A stretch of DNA of 20,440 nt from an uncultured Acetatifactor sp. (GTDB lineage: Bacteria > Bacillota > Clostridia > Lachnospirales > Lachnospiraceae): contig CAJTZD010000062.1 in assembly GCA_910584235.1 (NCBI GenBank), positions 1 to 20,440 on the forward strand, in the 5' to 3' direction. Shown one piece after another: positions 1 to 6,404 of this stretch (its first letter is position 1; every line of letters begins with the position of its first letter). A program made the position numbers and the translations under genes. The notes below the pieces were generated by a model, which saw only the letters and a program-made list of their open reading frames with translations, was not told the origin of the DNA and searched no databases.

Positions 1-26
1 TGTCAACATTTGTCGATGACTTTCTC

Positions 27-55
27 TTTACAAGAAGTCGTTTGCGTCTTATAAT
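27..55 (+). promoter_or_regulatory. near-consensus vegetative promoter
   Basis: TTTACA at 27-32 and a perfect TATAAT at 50-55 are separated by 17 bp, the sigma-A type optimum. Transcription should start near 62 and run rightward. The first gene downstream is spmA, about 270 bp away, but a strong hairpin lies just after the predicted start, so the promoter may feed a short RNA or an attenuated leader. In Bacillus the spm genes are under a sporulation sigma factor, so a vegetative-looking promoter need not be theirs. Confidence 0.6.
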
Positions 56-75
56 AAATATGTAAAAGGGGAATT

Positions 76-114
76 GAAAACGGCAGCGCCAGTTTTGGCT
101 GGACTGCCGTTTTC
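76..114. other. long palindromic hairpin in the leader
   Basis: GAAAACGGCAG (76-86) is the exact reverse complement of CTGCCGTTTTC (104-114). Inside the loop, CCAG (89-92) can pair with CTGG (99-102). The RNA would fold into a long stem within about 55 nt of the predicted transcription start. There is only a short T-rich stretch after it, so it may be an attenuator, a bidirectional terminator or part of an interspersed palindromic repeat. The reverse strand across 49-180 has an open frame that looks like the low-complexity short peptides annotated over such repeats; I do not call it a gene. Confidence 0.5.
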
Positions 115-333
115 ATATTTTCGCCAGTTCTGAGAATCTGCGGTAGTCAGCTCCATATGGCCGGCTGCCTTTTTCATGGAATCTTTTCCCGAAAAATCCC
201 TGTCCTTAGAGTAAAGTGAACACAAGCAGGAGATGCCGGCCACGCTGGTCGGCATGAAGCTTTAAAAGAAAAAGCTATTTTTCCATATTCCGGCGCATAT
301 GCTGATAGAAAGGCGGGAAATAGGGTGTAGAAA
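115..333 (+). other. non-coding leader before spmA with two further hairpins
   Basis: No convincing gene is visible. ATGCCGGCC (233-241) pairs with GGTCGGCAT (247-255) around a 5-nt loop with one G-U pair. Close behind, AGCTTT (258-263) pairs with AAAGCT (271-276) and is followed by a T-rich run (278-282), giving a weak terminator-like unit. Only a loose G-rich stretch (312-325) precedes the spmA start, so a standard ribosome binding site is not obvious. Confidence 0.35.
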
Positions 334-1227
334 ATGTTGAACGGTATCTGGGCGGGCATGATATTGCTTGCAGTGATTTACGGAGCGGCCACGGGCCGCA
401 TGGCGGAGGTGACCAATGCGGCGTTAGACAGCGCGGGAGAGGCCATCTCCCTTTGCATTACCATGGCAGGGGTGGTGGCGCTGTGGATGGGGCTGATGGA
501 GATTGCGGGAAAAGCGGGGCTGGTGGAAAAGCTGACCAGAGGCATCAGGCCCTTTTTGCGTTTTCTGTTTCCACGGATTCCCCAGGGGCATCAGGCGCTG
601 GGGTACATAGCCGCGAATATCATTGCCAATGTGCTGGGGCTGGGCTGGGCCTGCACGCCGGCGGGCTTAAAGGCCATGGAGGAGCTGGCGAAGCTGGAGG
701 CGGAGCGGGGGAATCCGGAGTATCTGGAATCAGAGTCTGATGACGTTGCCGGATCTGGAAAGGGTCGGTATATGCACGGCAAGCAGGCCGGGAGCCGATA
801 TCGGGAGGAGAAGCATTGGGAAGAGAAGCAGATCAGGAGAGACAGAGGCAGGTGCGCCAGCAACGAGATGTGTATATTTTTGATTCTCAATATTTCTTCC
901 CTGCAGTTGATTCCGGTAAATATGATTGCCTATCGCAGTCAATATGGAAGTGCCAATCCCACAGCTATCATTGCCCCGGCCATTGCGGCTACCCTGGTGA
1001 GTACTTTGGTGGCGATCATTTACTGTAAGATTAAGGATCATTTCGCGAGGACTGGCGTGGAGGGAAGCTGTATGAGCAAAAGCCGTAGGGGCGGCAGCGC
1101 GGATTTGACGGCCAGCGAAATCAGGCGGATGTCCGGCAGCGGCGCCGGTTTCTGCCGGGATGACGCGGCTGCCGGAATATCATCGTCATCTGAAAGACAA
1201 AAGGGCAGGGGAGGGAAAGCGGTATGA
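334..1227 (+). CDS. spmA: spore maturation protein A (chimeric copy)
   Basis: SpmA is an integral membrane protein needed with SpmB for core dehydration and heat resistance of spores; it belongs to the nucleoside-recognition (Gate) domain family. Residues 1-120 match the family well: hydrophobic N-terminus, LWMGLMEIAGKAGL, the FPRIPQGHQALGY segment, and NVLGLGWACTPAGLKAMEEL. A charged linker of about 42 residues follows NPEYLE (about 129-171), then hydrophobic ASNEMCIFLILNISS and ATLVSTLVAIIY. At 297 residues it is about 100 longer than Bacillus SpmA because of the linker and a basic, Ser/Gly-rich C-terminal extension absent from the second copy. Its stop overlaps the spmB start (ATGA), implying translational coupling. 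From codon 99 onward it is duplicated, with divergence, at 13058, so the gene is probably a fusion of resident 5' and imported 3' parts. Confidence 0.9.
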   Translation: MLNGIWAGMILLAVIYGAATGRMAEVTNAALDSAGEAISLCITMAGVVALWMGLMEIAGKAGLVEKLTRGIRPFLRFLFPRIPQGHQALGYIAANIIANVLGLGWACTPAGLKAMEELAKLEAERGNPEYLESESDDVAGSGKGRYMHGKQAGSRYREEKHWEEKQIRRDRGRCASNEMCIFLILNISSLQLIPVNMIAYRSQYGSANPTAIIAPAIAATLVSTLVAIIYCKIKDHFARTGVEGSCMSKSRRGGSADLTASEIRRMSGSGAGFCRDDAAAGISSSSERQKGRGGKAV

Positions 1228-1736
1228 ATGCATTGGCTCATCTTTCAGATATTGTTATCCCCATTTTGATCTTTTTTATTGTGGGCTACGGTTTCGTCTC
1301 CAAAGTAAAGGTCTATGAAGCCTTTCTAAAGGGCGCAAAGGACGGACTGAAGATTGTGGTGGATATTGTCCCTACGCTTATCGGCCTGCTGGTGGCGGTG
1401 GGGATGCTGCGGGCGTCGGGATTTTTTGAGATGCTGGGGACACTGCTCGGTCCTGCTACCTCCGCAGTGGGGCTGCCTGCTCAGCTGATGCCGCTGCTGA
1501 TGGTGAAGCTGTTCTCCTCATCGGCGGCAACCGGGCTGGTGCTGGACATCTTCCGCACATCAGGACCGGATTCTTATGCGGGGATGCTGACCTCCATACT
1601 GATGAGCTGTACGGAGACAGTGTTCTACACTATGAGTGTGTACTTCCTGGCGGCGAAGGTGACGAAGACAAGGTTTACCCTGACGGGGGCGCTGCTGGCC
1701 ACCCTGGCGGGGACGGTGATGAGCGTAGTGCTGGCG
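628..1736 (+). repeat. left copy of duplicated spmA(3')-spmB block
   Basis: The block starts at the AAT codon for Asn99 of spmA and ends at the CTGGCG near the spmB 3' end; both spmB C-termini differ beyond it. The partner is 13058-14109. Identity is high across the coding parts, with scattered mostly synonymous changes, but fails in the SpmA linker and at the SpmA C-terminus. That pattern indicates homologous copies from different lineages rather than a recent local duplication. Confidence 0.8.
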
Positions 1737-1751
1737 GGGCGGATGGCATGA
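1224..1751 (+). CDS. spmB: spore maturation protein B (left copy)
   Basis: This is a 175-residue membrane protein of the nucleoside-recognition domain family, partner of SpmA in spore core dehydration. Family features visible are SDIVIPILIFFIVGYG at the N-terminus, the FLKGAKDGLKIVVDIVPTLI stretch (about 34-53), hydrophobic helices, and the SCTETVFYTMSVYF signature near residues 128-141. Length is normal. GGGAGGG precedes the start by about 7 nt and the start overlaps the spmA stop. It differs from the second copy (13597-14124) at roughly a dozen residues, for example K27 versus G27, TS versus AA near residue 79, and the last four residues. Both copies look functional. After the stop the sequence becomes AT-rich. 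Confidence 0.92.
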   Translation: MNALAHLSDIVIPILIFFIVGYGFVSKVKVYEAFLKGAKDGLKIVVDIVPTLIGLLVAVGMLRASGFFEMLGTLLGPATSAVGLPAQLMPLLMVKLFSSSAATGLVLDIFRTSGPDSYAGMLTSILMSCTETVFYTMSVYFLAAKVTKTRFTLTGALLATLAGTVMSVVLAGRMA

Positions 1752-2225
1752 GAGACAGGGATACAAAAAACGGGATTAGGGTGGATTTTATAATACATAT
1801 TTGGTTTGGGGAATTAGATATTTCCTTGTATAGAAGGCTGTATAGAAAAGATAATCTTGTCGATAATGATTTGGCGAAAGCAATTTATACCAGTATAATT
1901 AGGGTAAAAGCAAATCCTCAAAGAGCTGAGATAAGGTTTGGCTTGTAAGGGAAGAAAACATGTTGAGAAGCCAGGTGAAAGAGTCAAAGTGTTTTGGGCT
2001 GGATGAGAATAAAAAGGTCGGTACATTCAGTAAACAGGTGGAATACTGGATGGATTACATTATACCGGGGCCGCAGGCAGGAAAGGATAAAGTGCAGGTA
2101 TTAAAGGTAAGTCAAAGAAATGAAACAACAGGACAGGATTTATTTCTTTCCCCGAAAAAGGGATATATTGGGAGGGAAGGTCATTGTAAAGCATATCGGA
2201 AAGCATTTGTAAGGAGCGAGACTTT
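1752..2225 (+). other. AT-rich stretch without a confident gene
   Basis: Two short frames exist: 66 codons from an ATG at 1748 that overlaps the spmB stop, and 102 codons from 1960 with AAGGGAAG upstream. I recognise neither. The second runs through the strong ribosome binding site and start of the next remnant in another frame, which argues against it. The first contains GELDISLYRRL, which lines up without gaps with the SEVDIDLYTAI segment near the end of the subtilase further on; this may be a very diverged tail of the same family or chance. I read the stretch as decayed cargo. Confidence 0.35.
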
Positions 2226-2481
2226 ATGGCACAGAGGACGGTTGCTTTATACAAGGAGAGATATATAGGGAAAGAAACAATTTTTTAAAAGAAACATGGA
2301 ATCAAAACTCTCTCAGCAGGAGACGCTGGCGAAAGATGTCGATGGCAATCGATGGATCAAATGTGAATTCTGTGGGAAGATAGCGATGGAGGGCGAGTTC
2401 AGTATCTATGGCGGCAAGGGGCGTATCAACCTTGGAACCTGTAGAGACTGTTCTGCCAATAATCCCCAAAGTGGATATTGA
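2226..2481 (+). pseudogene. collapsed gene: intact 5' end joined to a C-terminal zinc-ribbon fragment
   Basis: A real gene start is visible: AAGGAG (2211-2216), 9 nt spacing, then an ATG at 2226 encoding MAQRTVALYKERYIG, but the frame stops after 20 codons (TAA 2286-2288). In another frame 2296-2481 encodes a short segment with two CxxC pairs, KCEFC and CRDC, i.e. a four-cysteine zinc ribbon. From memory, both ends resemble the N- and C-termini of one larger CoiA-like or nuclease-like accessory protein of Clostridia, so the middle appears deleted. The ATG at 2296 has no ribosome binding site. The last few codons read into the neighbouring subtilase remnant, so its own terminus is also lost. 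Family assignment is tentative; the decayed state is clearer. Confidence 0.5.
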
Positions 2482-2551
2482 TTTGTATATTGCAATAGCA
2501 ACGCGGATTGAACATAAGAATATGGGAAAAGCCGAGGTGATAGTCATATGA
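2468..2551 (+). pseudogene. 3' remnant of a second subtilase gene
   Basis: Read in frame from 2468, the sequence encodes KVDIDLYIAIATRIEHKNMG and seven more residues up to TGA at 2549-2551. This matches the C-terminus of the intact subtilase (EVDIDLYTAIATQIKNKNMV, ending at 6326). Similarity continues past both stop codons through the terminator hairpin, at roughly three quarters identity by eye. All upstream parts of this copy are missing; the break falls near 2465-2470, where it is fused to the zinc-ribbon remnant. It shows that an earlier, related ATPase-subtilase cassette once occupied this position. Confidence 0.85.
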
Positions 2552-2564
2552 GCTTTACCGGATA

Positions 2565-2608
2565 AAAATGCAGGCAAGTTAATTACAAATGAATATTGTT
2601 TGCATTTT
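2565..2608 (+). terminator. terminator of the lost subtilase
   Basis: AAAATGCAGGCAA (2565-2577) pairs with TTGTTTGCATTTT (2596-2608) over 13 bp using two G-U pairs, with an 18-nt loop. The same hairpin follows the intact subtilase, there with Watson-Crick pairs. The stem is conserved although the bases have changed, which supports a real RNA structure. Confidence 0.65.
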
Positions 2609-2853
2609 CACATTATATATGATAAGGGGTTGAGGGGATTATATAATATTTTACAGTTCAGGGAGGGTGTATCCGAAAGGTTTGAAAAATATCTTCAAGA
2701 AAATTTAGTCCTAACTTGACACCAGCTAAAAGGTTTGGAAAGGGGCAGACAGCAGCTTCAATAGGACTAAAGATTCGAAAAGCGGAATATTTTTTGTTTT
2801 TAATGCGAAACAGATCAAATTATGTTACTATGGATGCAGGAGGAAAGTGGGAT
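2609..2853 (+). other. gap holding a 38-bp repeat and the probable promoter of the ATPase-subtilase operon
   Basis: This is AT-rich and apparently non-coding. A TATAAT occurs at 2642-2647 without a good -35. Upstream of the ATPase there is a T-rich run followed by TATGTTACTAT at 2820-2830, also without a clear -35 at the right distance, so the promoter is not pinned down. A frame ending FEKYLQENLVLT with its stop inside the repeat (2718-2720) may be the tail of another lost gene. Confidence 0.3.
2692..2729 (+). repeat. 38-bp direct repeat, copy 1
   Basis: This matches 13022-13059 at 36 of 38 positions; the last 26 bp, beginning TTTAGTCCTAACTTGACACC, are identical. The two copies enclose exactly the AAA-subtilase pair and the Wadjet operon. 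This copy also closes off the decayed module to its left, so it looks like an element end or recombination site. Confidence 0.85.
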
Positions 2854-3816
2854 ATGGCAACGATTGAACAGGTGAAAGCCCTTATGCGGATGCACTTTGA
2901 GGGAAATAATGAAAAATTCAAGTCAATATCTTTGCAGATAGCGGCTCATGAGGCGAAAATCGGCCATACCGCCAGTGCAAGGGAAATTAAGGATCTGATT
3001 CAGAATCCCAAGTATATAGCGAAGCAAAACATGGTAAGGTATCCTGAAAGATGCGAGATGCTGGAGCAGAGGTCTTCTGATACCAGATTGTCTGATCTGG
3101 TCTTATCTGAAGGTCTGGAAGGAAAAGTAAACAGAATTATTATAGAATACCGGAAAAAGGAACTGTTGCGAAAAAACGGGCTTAAAAACAGGAGCAAGGT
3201 CATGCTGACAGGAAATCCGGGAACCGGGAAAACCATGACAGCGTCTGTGCTGGCCAATGAACTGGCACTGCCCTTATATGTCGTCCGGGTTGAAAAGCTG
3301 ATAACGAAATACATGGGTGAGACCAGCGTTAAGCTCCGGCAGGTCTTCGACCATATTGAAGAGATACAAGGGGTCTATCTGTTTGACGAGTTTGACGCCC
3401 TTGGATCAGACAGGTCAATGGATAATGATGTAGGCGAGATGCGAAGGATCCTGAATTCTTTCCTGCAGTATCTGGAAAACGATGATTCCTATAGTATTAT
3501 TCTTGCTGCAACGAACAATCCGCAGATATTGGACAAGGCATTATTTAGAAGGTTTGATGATGTGTTGGACTATATGCTTCCGGATGAAGAGCAGATTGGA
3601 AGAATTATTTTGGCGAAACTGGAGGGGTTGGCTTCCGCAGACATTTTTGAGGAACAAGTATACCATTATGCAGCGGGGGCAAGCCATGCGGATATTGTCA
3701 AGGCCTGTGAGGAGGCTGTTAAATATTCCTTGATTTGTGAAGAAAAAATCACGAAGGAGCTTTTGATGTCCTATATCCAGGATAGAAAAGCTTTGTATCA
3801 ATACAAGGAGGCTTAA
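2854..3816 (+). CDS. classical AAA ATPase, partner of the adjacent subtilase
   Basis: The 320-residue protein has one AAA module: Walker A GNPGTGKT (120-127), a pore-loop-like KYMGET (152-157), Walker B VYLFDEFD (174-181), sensor-1 AATN (218-221) and the arginine-finger region LFRRFD (230-235). A helical N-terminal segment of about 90 residues precedes it. Proteins of this type form hexameric rings that pull or remodel proteins. I chose ATG 2854 because AGGAGGA (2838-2844) sits 9 nt upstream; the frame stays open back to a TTG at 2716, but that lies inside the direct repeat and lacks a ribosome binding site. The stop is 8 nt before the protease start, so the two are one operon and probably one ATP-driven protease machine. 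A defence role is inferred from the pairing and the setting. Confidence 0.85.
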   Translation: MATIEQVKALMRMHFEGNNEKFKSISLQIAAHEAKIGHTASAREIKDLIQNPKYIAKQNMVRYPERCEMLEQRSSDTRLSDLVLSEGLEGKVNRIIIEYRKKELLRKNGLKNRSKVMLTGNPGTGKTMTASVLANELALPLYVVRVEKLITKYMGETSVKLRQVFDHIEEIQGVYLFDEFDALGSDRSMDNDVGEMRRILNSFLQYLENDDSYSIILAATNNPQILDKALFRRFDDVLDYMLPDEEQIGRIILAKLEGLASADIFEEQVYHYAAGASHADIVKACEEAVKYSLICEEKITKELLMSYIQDRKALYQYKEA

Positions 3817-3824
3817 CATACTGG

Positions 3825-6326
3825 ATGAAAAAGCATTTAGACAATATATTTCTGGAAGAAAAAGGAGATCGCCTGAAGTATAAGCCAGTGTCGCAAGGCG
3901 GTGGAAAGACAAATTATCCTGTTCGGGACAGCCGAAAGGGGCATGGGGAAAGGATAAGGGCCCAGTTTGAATATGCATGGAAGAAAGCAGAAGAAGAGCA
4001 TCAGCACAGAATGGCAGTATCTATGTCTGCAAAGGATGGTGTATATCTGCAGATTAAAGGGAAAACAGGTTATGATTTGCTGACTCAAAGTCTTGAAGAT
4101 AGCAGACAGGGGGTAAGAATTTCTAATGTTCAGGTGAATGAGGAGAATGAAATCTGCGCTACAGTTTTTATTCCGATTGCAAAACATGATTTTTTTATCA
4201 AGAAAATAAACAAGTATAGCGAAAATGAAACAGGGACAGATGTCATAGGGACGGTTGAAAGCATCCACACGGCATTGGTAGAAGCCATGTGGATTGGGCA
4301 GAAAGACAGGATTCCTAAAGAAGAATTGATGTGGTGTGAGGTTTGGCTGCGTTATGACAGAAAAAAGAAAGCTGAGTATGTGAGAAATGAATTTATGCAG
4401 CTATGCCGCCAGTTGAACATTGCTGTAAAACGTCAAAGCATCGTGTTCCCTGAAAGAATCGTAGTCGGTGTATTGGCGAATTATGGGCTGTTGCTGGCGT
4501 TGATGGAGTGCAGTCCCGCAATTGCGGAGTTCAGGAGAATGGTTCCTCCGACATCTTTCTTTATGAAGCTATCTCCTGCGGGACAGCGAGAATGGAGCAG
4601 AGAATTTGCTGAACGTATAGTGGATGACAACTTGGAGGGAGTATCGGTTTGCCTGCTGGACACAGGTGTAAACAATGGGCACCCGATTTTGGAAAAGATT
4701 ATTAAGGACAGCGATTGCCATACAATTGAGACGTCCAGAGGGGTGGCAGATATTGCGGGGCATGGAACAAGCATGGCGGGAATTGCAGCTTTCTGTACCC
4801 TTGAGGATAAGCTGGAATCTATGGATGTCATTCATGCATATCACTTCCTGGAGTCTGTCAAAATGCTGGACAAGCCGGATGATAATCCGGAGGAACTCTA
4901 CGGCGAGCTTACATCGGAGGCAATCAGTCTGGCGGAGATTGAAAATCCGGAAATCAATCGTGTGATATGTATGGCAATAACAGCTGAGACAGGGATTACG
5001 CAGGATGGCAGGCCGACTTCCTGGTCAGGAGCGATCGATTCGATTGTCTCTGGGGCAGATGAGGAAGACGGGCATCACAGGCTGATGGTTATTTCCGCAG
5101 GCAACACAACATTAAGCGAGATGCAGGAATGCGGTGACTGTCGGACAGCCGTGATAAACCATTCCGTTGAAAACCCGGGCCAGGCGTGGAATGCCATAAC
5201 GGTGGGGGCGTACACAGAGTTGGATCAGATTGCAGATCCATGGCTTGATGGATACGAACCTGTTGCAAAGGCAGGGGATATATCTCCTTATACATCTACA
5301 TCGATGATGTGGGACTATAAAAAGTGGCCGATTAAGCCTGAAATTGTCTTAGAGGGTGGAAATGTGGCTTATAGCGAAAAGGAGCGTTTTTATACGGAAG
5401 CAGATGATTTGTCGCTGCTTACTACAGGGCACCAGTATCTGACTGGAAGACCCTTTGAGGTTATACGGATGACCAGCTCTGCGACAGCACAAGCAGCCTG
5501 GATGGCGGCGAGAATTTGGAAGCAATATCCTGATTTATGGCCGGAAACAATCAGGGCGCTCCTGATTCACTCGGCTGAGTGGACTCCGCAGATGATACAT
5601 AGTGTTGGCGGTCAAGAGAGACTGGACAAGACTGGCTATCGCAGACTTTTGAGAACCTGCGGATATGGGGTTCCTGATTTGGACAAGGCACTGTGGAGCG
5701 CTTCCAACAGTGTTAATTTGATACTCCAGGACGAGCTGCAGCCCTATTTGAAGAAGGATAATGGGAGTATTTCCCAGAATGAGATGCATATCCATACGCT
5801 TCCCTGGCCACAGGAGCTGTTGTTGGCTCATGAGGAAATGATTGTCAGAATGAGGGTAACCCTTTCCTATTATATAGAACCAGGTCCTGCGGAAATAGGC
5901 TGGAAAGATAAGTATAGATATCCGTCCTGCGGGCTGCTTTTTGAAGTGAATAATCCTATGGAAGACAGGGAAAATTTTGTGAAGCGCATCAGCAAGGCAA
6001 TGCGGGAGGATGAAGAGGACAAGGGGGAAATAAAAAACGATAGCAGCCGATGGCTTCTGGGGATAAATAACCGGAATGTCGGTTCTATACACTCTGATAT
6101 TTGGGAAGGAACTGCCAGTCAGCTGTCAGAAAGTAATATGGTTATAATCTATCCTAAGGTGGGGTGGTGGAAATCAAGGGCATATCTAAACAGATACCAT
6201 TCGAAAGTCAGGTATTCGCTGGTGGTTACTCTGGAGGCTTCTGAAGTGGATATTGATTTGTATACGGCAATAGCGACACAGATTAAAAATAAGAATATGG
6301 TAAAGACTGAGATTGTAGCCATGTGA
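3825..6326 (+). CDS. subtilisin-like serine protease (S8 family) with large N- and C-terminal extensions
   Basis: This 833-residue protein carries the subtilase triad in order: Asp279 in CLLDTGVNNGHP, His313 in DIAGHGTSMAGIAA, oxyanion Asn427 in VISAGNT, and Ser551 in RMTSSATAQAA. The serine motif departs from the usual GTSMATP: the Gly is Met and the Pro is Ala. There is no signal peptide, so it should act in the cytoplasm. About 265 residues precede the catalytic domain and about 260 follow, the latter probably beta-rich. AAGGAGG (3805-3811) precedes the start. It is co-transcribed with the AAA ATPase, which likely selects or feeds substrates. Such ATPase-subtilase pairs recur in bacterial accessory regions and are suspected defence systems. 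The end of a second, lost copy lies at 2468-2551. Confidence 0.87.
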   Translation: MKKHLDNIFLEEKGDRLKYKPVSQGGGKTNYPVRDSRKGHGERIRAQFEYAWKKAEEEHQHRMAVSMSAKDGVYLQIKGKTGYDLLTQSLEDSRQGVRISNVQVNEENEICATVFIPIAKHDFFIKKINKYSENETGTDVIGTVESIHTALVEAMWIGQKDRIPKEELMWCEVWLRYDRKKKAEYVRNEFMQLCRQLNIAVKRQSIVFPERIVVGVLANYGLLLALMECSPAIAEFRRMVPPTSFFMKLSPAGQREWSREFAERIVDDNLEGVSVCLLDTGVNNGHPILEKIIKDSDCHTIETSRGVADIAGHGTSMAGIAAFCTLEDKLESMDVIHAYHFLESVKMLDKPDDNPEELYGELTSEAISLAEIENPEINRVICMAITAETGITQDGRPTSWSGAIDSIVSGADEEDGHHRLMVISAGNTTLSEMQECGDCRTAVINHSVENPGQAWNAITVGAYTELDQIADPWLDGYEPVAKAGDISPYTSTSMMWDYKKWPIKPEIVLEGGNVAYSEKERFYTEADDLSLLTTGHQYLTGRPFEVIRMTSSATAQAAWMAARIWKQYPDLWPETIRALLIHSAEWTPQMIHSVGGQERLDKTGYRRLLRTCGYGVPDLDKALWSASNSVNLILQDELQPYLKKDNGSISQNEMHIHTLPWPQELLLAHEEMIVRMRVTLSYYIEPGPAEIGWKDKYRYPSCGLLFEVNNPMEDRENFVKRISKAMREDEEDKGEIKNDSSRWLLGINNRNVGSIHSDIWEGTASQLSESNMVIIYPKVGWWKSRAYLNRYHSKVRYSLVVTLEASEVDIDLYTAIATQIKNKNMVKTEIVAM

Positions 6327-6340
6327 TTTTACTGAACGAT

Positions 6341-6383
6341 AATGCAGGCAAGTTTTCTGTAAATGAATATTGCCTGCATTTTT
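6341..6383 (+). terminator. rho-independent terminator after the subtilase
   Basis: AATGCAGGCA A (6341-6351) pairs perfectly with TTGCCTGCATT (6370-6380), loop 18 nt, followed by Ts. It separates the ATPase-subtilase operon from jetA, which starts only about 20 nt later, so jetA must have its own promoter or depend on read-through. The structure is conserved in the remnant at 2565-2608. Confidence 0.7.
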
Positions 6384-6404
6384 ATAGAATAGTGGGAAAA
6401 ACAG

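Noticed and set aside
1960..2268. 102-codon frame as a real gene
   Set aside because: It overlaps the strong ribosome binding site and start of the next remnant in another frame and has no recognisable features; kept only as decayed DNA.
2716..2853. TTG at 2716 as the start of the AAA ATPase
   Set aside because: It lies inside the 38-bp direct repeat, lacks a ribosome binding site, and the added 46 residues look unstructured and are followed by AGGAGGA with ATG 2854.
3541..3978. 145-codon reverse frame across the ATPase-subtilase junction
   Set aside because: Antisense to two well-supported genes, no ribosome binding site, composition typical of a shadow frame.
5535..6092. 185-codon reverse frame inside the subtilase gene
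   Set aside because: Antisense to a strongly supported coding region and without recognisable motifs.
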